DNA of 7,125 nt from Candidatus Thorarchaeota archaeon (GTDB taxonomy: Archaea; Asgardarchaeota; Thorarchaeia; Thorarchaeales; Thorarchaeaceae), in assembly GCA_016839345.1 (NCBI GenBank), contig JAEOUL010000188.1:1-7125 (forward strand), in the 5' to 3' direction. Below are positions 5,136 through 7,125 of this stretch, in pieces (positions within the stretch are counted from its first letter, which is position 1; every line of letters begins with the position of its first letter). The notes beneath the pieces were generated by a model, which did not search any database, was not told the DNA's origin, and saw nothing but the letters and a program-made list of their open reading frames with translations. The position numbers and the translations under genes are program-made.

Positions 5136-6050
5136 CTAGACCCCAGCAATCTGAATGGCTTCCTCTAGACAAAGTCTCCTGAGGCTCTTGTATCTATATG
5201 ATGGTCTGTAGATAAACGCCTCGGAGTATACTACGCCTGGGTACGTCTTGAGCTCGGTTGTAAACGTGTTAACATGATTCATATTATCAACAGTAGCAGC
5301 ACACATCAGAACAGGATCACTTGCAGAAGGATAAGTTTCCCATAAATTATCCTTGTAGCTTGTCATGAGAATGTCCATAATCTTTTCTCTAGATGCTTGT
5401 TTTGGATCCCATTTTAACTTTAAAAGAAAGGTCACTCTATCTCCTACATTGAGATGCACTCTGAGCGAGAACCTAATTGCCTCATTCTGCTTTAGTTCTC
5501 TCAATGTCCTTCGAACGAGGCGTACTGTCAGACCAGTTTCGTTTGCGATATCACTTACCAACATCCTAGCGTCATTTAGAAGTGCCTTGAGAACCCTCAG
5601 CTGAAGATTCGTCAGGCTAGTTTTCTTCCCTCGTGGGGTAAGTAGAGTATGCATTTCAACAGAGCTGATGTGTCGATTGCTCCTGAAAAATTCAGCAAGA
5701 GTTGCAAACTCAGACGAGCTTGTATACTCTGCAGTTACCAAATAGTCCCCTCCATAAATACGAGTGATCTGTGTAACACCTCTGTTCACAGCAATCTCCG
5801 AAATGAACTGCTCTTTATCCTCCATGCCATCTGTCTTAAGCCATATGACGGTCATCTCGGAACCAATCATGGCTGGAGAAAACTCGACAATAAAATCTAT
5901 TATGACTCTACTAGCGACCATGTCATCGATTCTACTCTTGATGGCAGTAGCAGACATTCCAAGATATTTTGCAATCTCTCGATAAGGTGTTCTGCAATCA
6001 TCAGATAGAATAGTCAGAATCTTTTTGTCGATAATATCTAAATGAGTCAT
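5136..6050 (-). CDS. Double-length Lrp/AsnC-type transcriptional regulator
   Basis: A 304-residue protein made of two Lrp-like halves. Residues 4-50 are an AsnC-type winged helix-turn-helix (recognition region about 23-42, YREIAKYLGMSATAIKSRID), and 62-138 a RAM-like ligand domain with IYGGDYLVTAEY. A second helix-turn-helix follows at about 146-192 (SDIANETGLTVRLVRRTLRE), then a second RAM-like domain at about 200-285. Usual Lrp proteins are about 150 residues, so this is a fused tandem that may act as an internal pseudo-dimer. The ATG at 6050 is chosen over one at 6101 for two reasons: the extra 17 residues would be translated from a TATA box, and the 6050 start aligns gap-free with the paralogue at 1-386. 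It diverges from the methyltransferase and lies upstream of ABC module 2, which it may control together with itself. The ligand is unknown. Confidence 0.85.
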   Translation of the reverse strand: MTHLDIIDKKILTILSDDCRTPYREIAKYLGMSATAIKSRIDDMVASRVIIDFIVEFSPAMIGSEMTVIWLKTDGMEDKEQFISEIAVNRGVTQITRIYGGDYLVTAEYTSSSEFATLAEFFRSNRHISSVEMHTLLTPRGKKTSLTNLQLRVLKALLNDARMLVSDIANETGLTVRLVRRTLRELKQNEAIRFSLRVHLNVGDRVTFLLKLKWDPKQASREKIMDILMTSYKDNLWETYPSASDPVLMCAATVDNMNHVNTFTTELKTYPGVVYSEAFIYRPSYRYKSLRRLCLEEAIQIAGV

Positions 6051-6077
6051 TACAAAAGCCATTATCATTAAAACGAG

Positions 6078-6085
6078 TATAAAAA
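6078..6085 (-). promoter_or_regulatory. TATA box of the double Lrp-type gene
   Basis: On the minus strand this reads TTTTTATA, centred about 31 bases before ATG 6050. An archaeal start about 25 bases downstream would give a leader of only a few bases. This fits the absence of a ribosome binding site and argues against the ATG at 6101. Confidence 0.6.
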
Positions 6086-6103
6086 TTGTGATAATTGACA
6101 ATA

Positions 6104-6121
6104 TTTTCAGCAGTCTGAAAA
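6104..6121. promoter_or_regulatory. Perfect inverted repeat upstream of the double Lrp-type promoter
   Basis: TTTTCAG and CTGAAAA are perfect 7-bp arms around CAGT. The site is about 20 bp upstream of the TATA box at 6078-6085, where an archaeal activator or a cooperative autorepressor could bind. Half-sites differ from the 400-421 repeat. Confidence 0.45.
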
Positions 6122-6142
6122 CTACTCTCGGTTGACAAATGC

Positions 6143-6162
6143 AAAATGAAAAGGGTACTCGA
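6143..6162. repeat. 20-bp dispersed repeat, copy 2
   Basis: AAAATGAAAAGGGTACTCGA differs from copies 1 and 3 at two positions (G to A and A to G). It lies 93 bp upstream of ATG 6050, in the gap between the double Lrp-type gene and the methyltransferase. It is well upstream of both candidate TATA boxes, so it is not itself a core promoter element. Confidence 0.65.
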
Positions 6163-6203
6163 CAATATGGGCCAGGACAAGTTCCTGTTTATCCTTACTC
6201 CGT

Positions 6204-6219
6204 CAGTTTCTAGAAACTG
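6204..6219. promoter_or_regulatory. Perfect 16-bp palindrome in the divergent gap
   Basis: CAGTTTCTAGAAACTG is its own reverse complement. It lies 63 bp upstream of the methyltransferase ATG and about 23 bp upstream of that gene's candidate TATA box. The size and symmetry fit a dimeric winged-helix regulator; the neighbouring double Lrp-type protein is the obvious candidate, by proximity only. Its half-site shares the CAG...CTG outline with the repeat at 6104-6121, though with different spacing. Confidence 0.5.
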
Positions 6220-6241
6220 CCATCTATTTTTTTACTTAGGT

Positions 6242-6249
6242 ACATATAT
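6242..6249 (+). promoter_or_regulatory. Candidate TATA box of the methyltransferase
   Basis: ACATATAT is centred about 37 bases before ATG 6283. Starting about 25 bases downstream would leave a leader of about 10-12 bases. No GGAGG precedes the ATG, in keeping with near-leaderless expression. Confidence 0.5.
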
Positions 6250-6282
6250 TCAAATCAAACACTCAATACACTGTCCTGTAGT

Positions 6283-7089
6283 ATGACATCTGCTGAAGAA
6301 ATGATGGCTCAGATAATGAGCTATAGATATCGTCAGGAATATCTTCGTGAGATAGGTGCGTTGATTCCATCCGAAGCTGCATTAGTTCTTGACGCTGGTT
6401 GTGGAGTTGGTGCTCTTACAGCATTGGTCAACCAAAAAATGACATCAACACGTGTAGTTGAACTTGATTTATCCAGGCACATGTTGACTCATCAGATGAA
6501 GGAAGTGTCTGAACAGAGTGTATCACTCGTACAAGCTCTTATGCCCAAGTTTCCTCTCAGATCTAATACATTTGATGCAGTAGTGACAGTACAGTCTCTT
6601 AGTGAGGTGCTTTGTTTCTCTGGTAGGGATATCCTTTTGAGCACAATAGAGGAGATTGGTACACTTCTTCGTGAAGGTGGTGCATTCGTAATAATGGACC
6701 ATCAAAATCCAGGTGACGAATTGATAGATGTCAATCTCAATGACCAGATGTTTCTGAAGCTTGAACGTTTTCAGAATTCATTTGAATACCGTCCATTCAA
6801 CTTTTTAGTTCTAGATGACGGATGGGTTAGGATTTCCATGCGCGATCTCTATGAGTTCATCACCAAGGTATGGGCATTTGATACGCCCCTCGAGCAGGAA
6901 GAGATGCAGGAAACTCACACCCCCTTCACAGGAGGAGAGTTTGCAGCAATTTTGAAAGCCCATGGATTTACAATAGACCTTGTTTCAGGTGTAGTACCTA
7001 TTGAGAGTTATTTGAAACGACACAGGATTAGAATCAGACCCAAACAAAATCTGCCTAAGAGGTTCTTTATTGTAAAAGCCACTAAGTAG
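6283..7089 (+). CDS. Class I SAM-dependent methyltransferase
   Basis: A 268-residue soluble enzyme with the Rossmann-like methyltransferase fold. Motif I is VLDAGCGVG (35-43, the SAM-binding glycine loop with Asp37). An acidic strand end, VVELDLS (58-64), should hold the ribose hydroxyls. FDAVVTVQSLSEV (97-109) is the motif IV-like strand, and LLREGGAFVIMD (128-139) the post-motif strand typical of Methyltransf_11/25 types. Residues about 140-200 form an insert that may shape the substrate pocket. TPFTGGEFAAILKAHGF (from 213) and the final FFIVKA strand complete the fold. Such enzymes methylate small molecules, lipids, cofactors or proteins; the substrate is not predictable. It is alone on the plus strand, divergent from the double Lrp-type regulator, so regulation by that protein is plausible. 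Confidence 0.85.
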   Translation: MTSAEEMMAQIMSYRYRQEYLREIGALIPSEAALVLDAGCGVGALTALVNQKMTSTRVVELDLSRHMLTHQMKEVSEQSVSLVQALMPKFPLRSNTFDAVVTVQSLSEVLCFSGRDILLSTIEEIGTLLREGGAFVIMDHQNPGDELIDVNLNDQMFLKLERFQNSFEYRPFNFLVLDDGWVRISMRDLYEFITKVWAFDTPLEQEEMQETHTPFTGGEFAAILKAHGFTIDLVSGVVPIESYLKRHRIRIRPKQNLPKRFFIVKATK

Positions 7090-7105
7090 AGAACATTGTG
7101 AAATT

Positions 7106-7125
7106 AAAATGAAAAGGGTGCTCAA
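7106..7125. repeat. 20-bp dispersed repeat, copy 3, at the window end
   Basis: AAAATGAAAAGGGTGCTCAA is identical to copy 1 at 465-484. It begins 16 bp after the methyltransferase stop, and its last recognised base is the last base of the window. What follows is not visible, so it could extend further or precede another gene. Confidence 0.7.

Noticed and set aside
5649..6008. 119-codon open frame on the plus strand
   Set aside because: Antisense to the double Lrp-type regulator, with no ribosome binding site, motif or promoter of its own.
465..7125. The three 20-bp repeats as a CRISPR array or as ends of one transposon
   Set aside because: Copies are kilobases apart, in the same orientation and with no spacer regularity, transposase gene or inverted partner in the window.
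1..7125. tRNA, rRNA or CRISPR features
   Set aside because: No cloverleaf with a conserved T-arm, no rRNA-like conserved blocks and no short regular repeats were seen on reading; a covariance-model scan was not possible.

Overview
The window looks like a piece of an archaeal chromosome. Three things suggest this: Lrp/AsnC-type regulators, TATA-box-like promoters about 25-30 bases upstream of near-leaderless starts, and GGAGG ribosome binding sites inside operons. The A+T-leaning composition and the double-length Lrp-type regulator would suit an uncultivated archaeon such as an Asgard or Thermoplasmatota lineage, but that placement is a guess. Nothing here fixes the taxon.

Layout, left to right. 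The 5' part of an Lrp/AsnC-type regulator (minus strand, 1-386) runs off the left edge, with a perfect inverted repeat just upstream of it. Positions 387-708 hold no intact gene; they contain a copy of a 20-bp dispersed repeat and a plus-strand stretch that reads like a decayed reading frame. Next, all on the minus strand, is an ABC-2 type export module: ATPase (2850-1885), six-helix permease (1895-1113) and a small protein of unknown function (1095-709). A regulatory gap with palindromes and a hairpin separates it from a second, independent module: ATPase (4761-3820, TTG start) and permease (3820-3065). In front of the second module sits a dead ATPase fragment (4997-4773). It is a duplicate of the 5' end of the first ATPase together with about 130 bp of its upstream DNA. 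Upstream of that is a 304-residue double Lrp-type regulator (6050-5136). Diverging from it on the plus strand is a class I SAM-dependent methyltransferase (6283-7089). The divergent gap holds two candidate TATA boxes, two perfect inverted repeats and another copy of the 20-bp repeat. A third copy ends exactly at the last base of the window.

How it may work together (inference): two ABC exporters of the drug, lipid or peptide type appear to have been placed under related upstream regions by a segmental duplication, next to two paralogous Lrp-type regulators that could sense a small molecule. The substrates cannot be told from sequence. Most genes are of ordinary families. The unusual parts are the duplicated promoter plus dead 5' ATPase fragment, the dispersed 20-bp repeat near both regulators, and the clean palindromes in the intergenic gaps.
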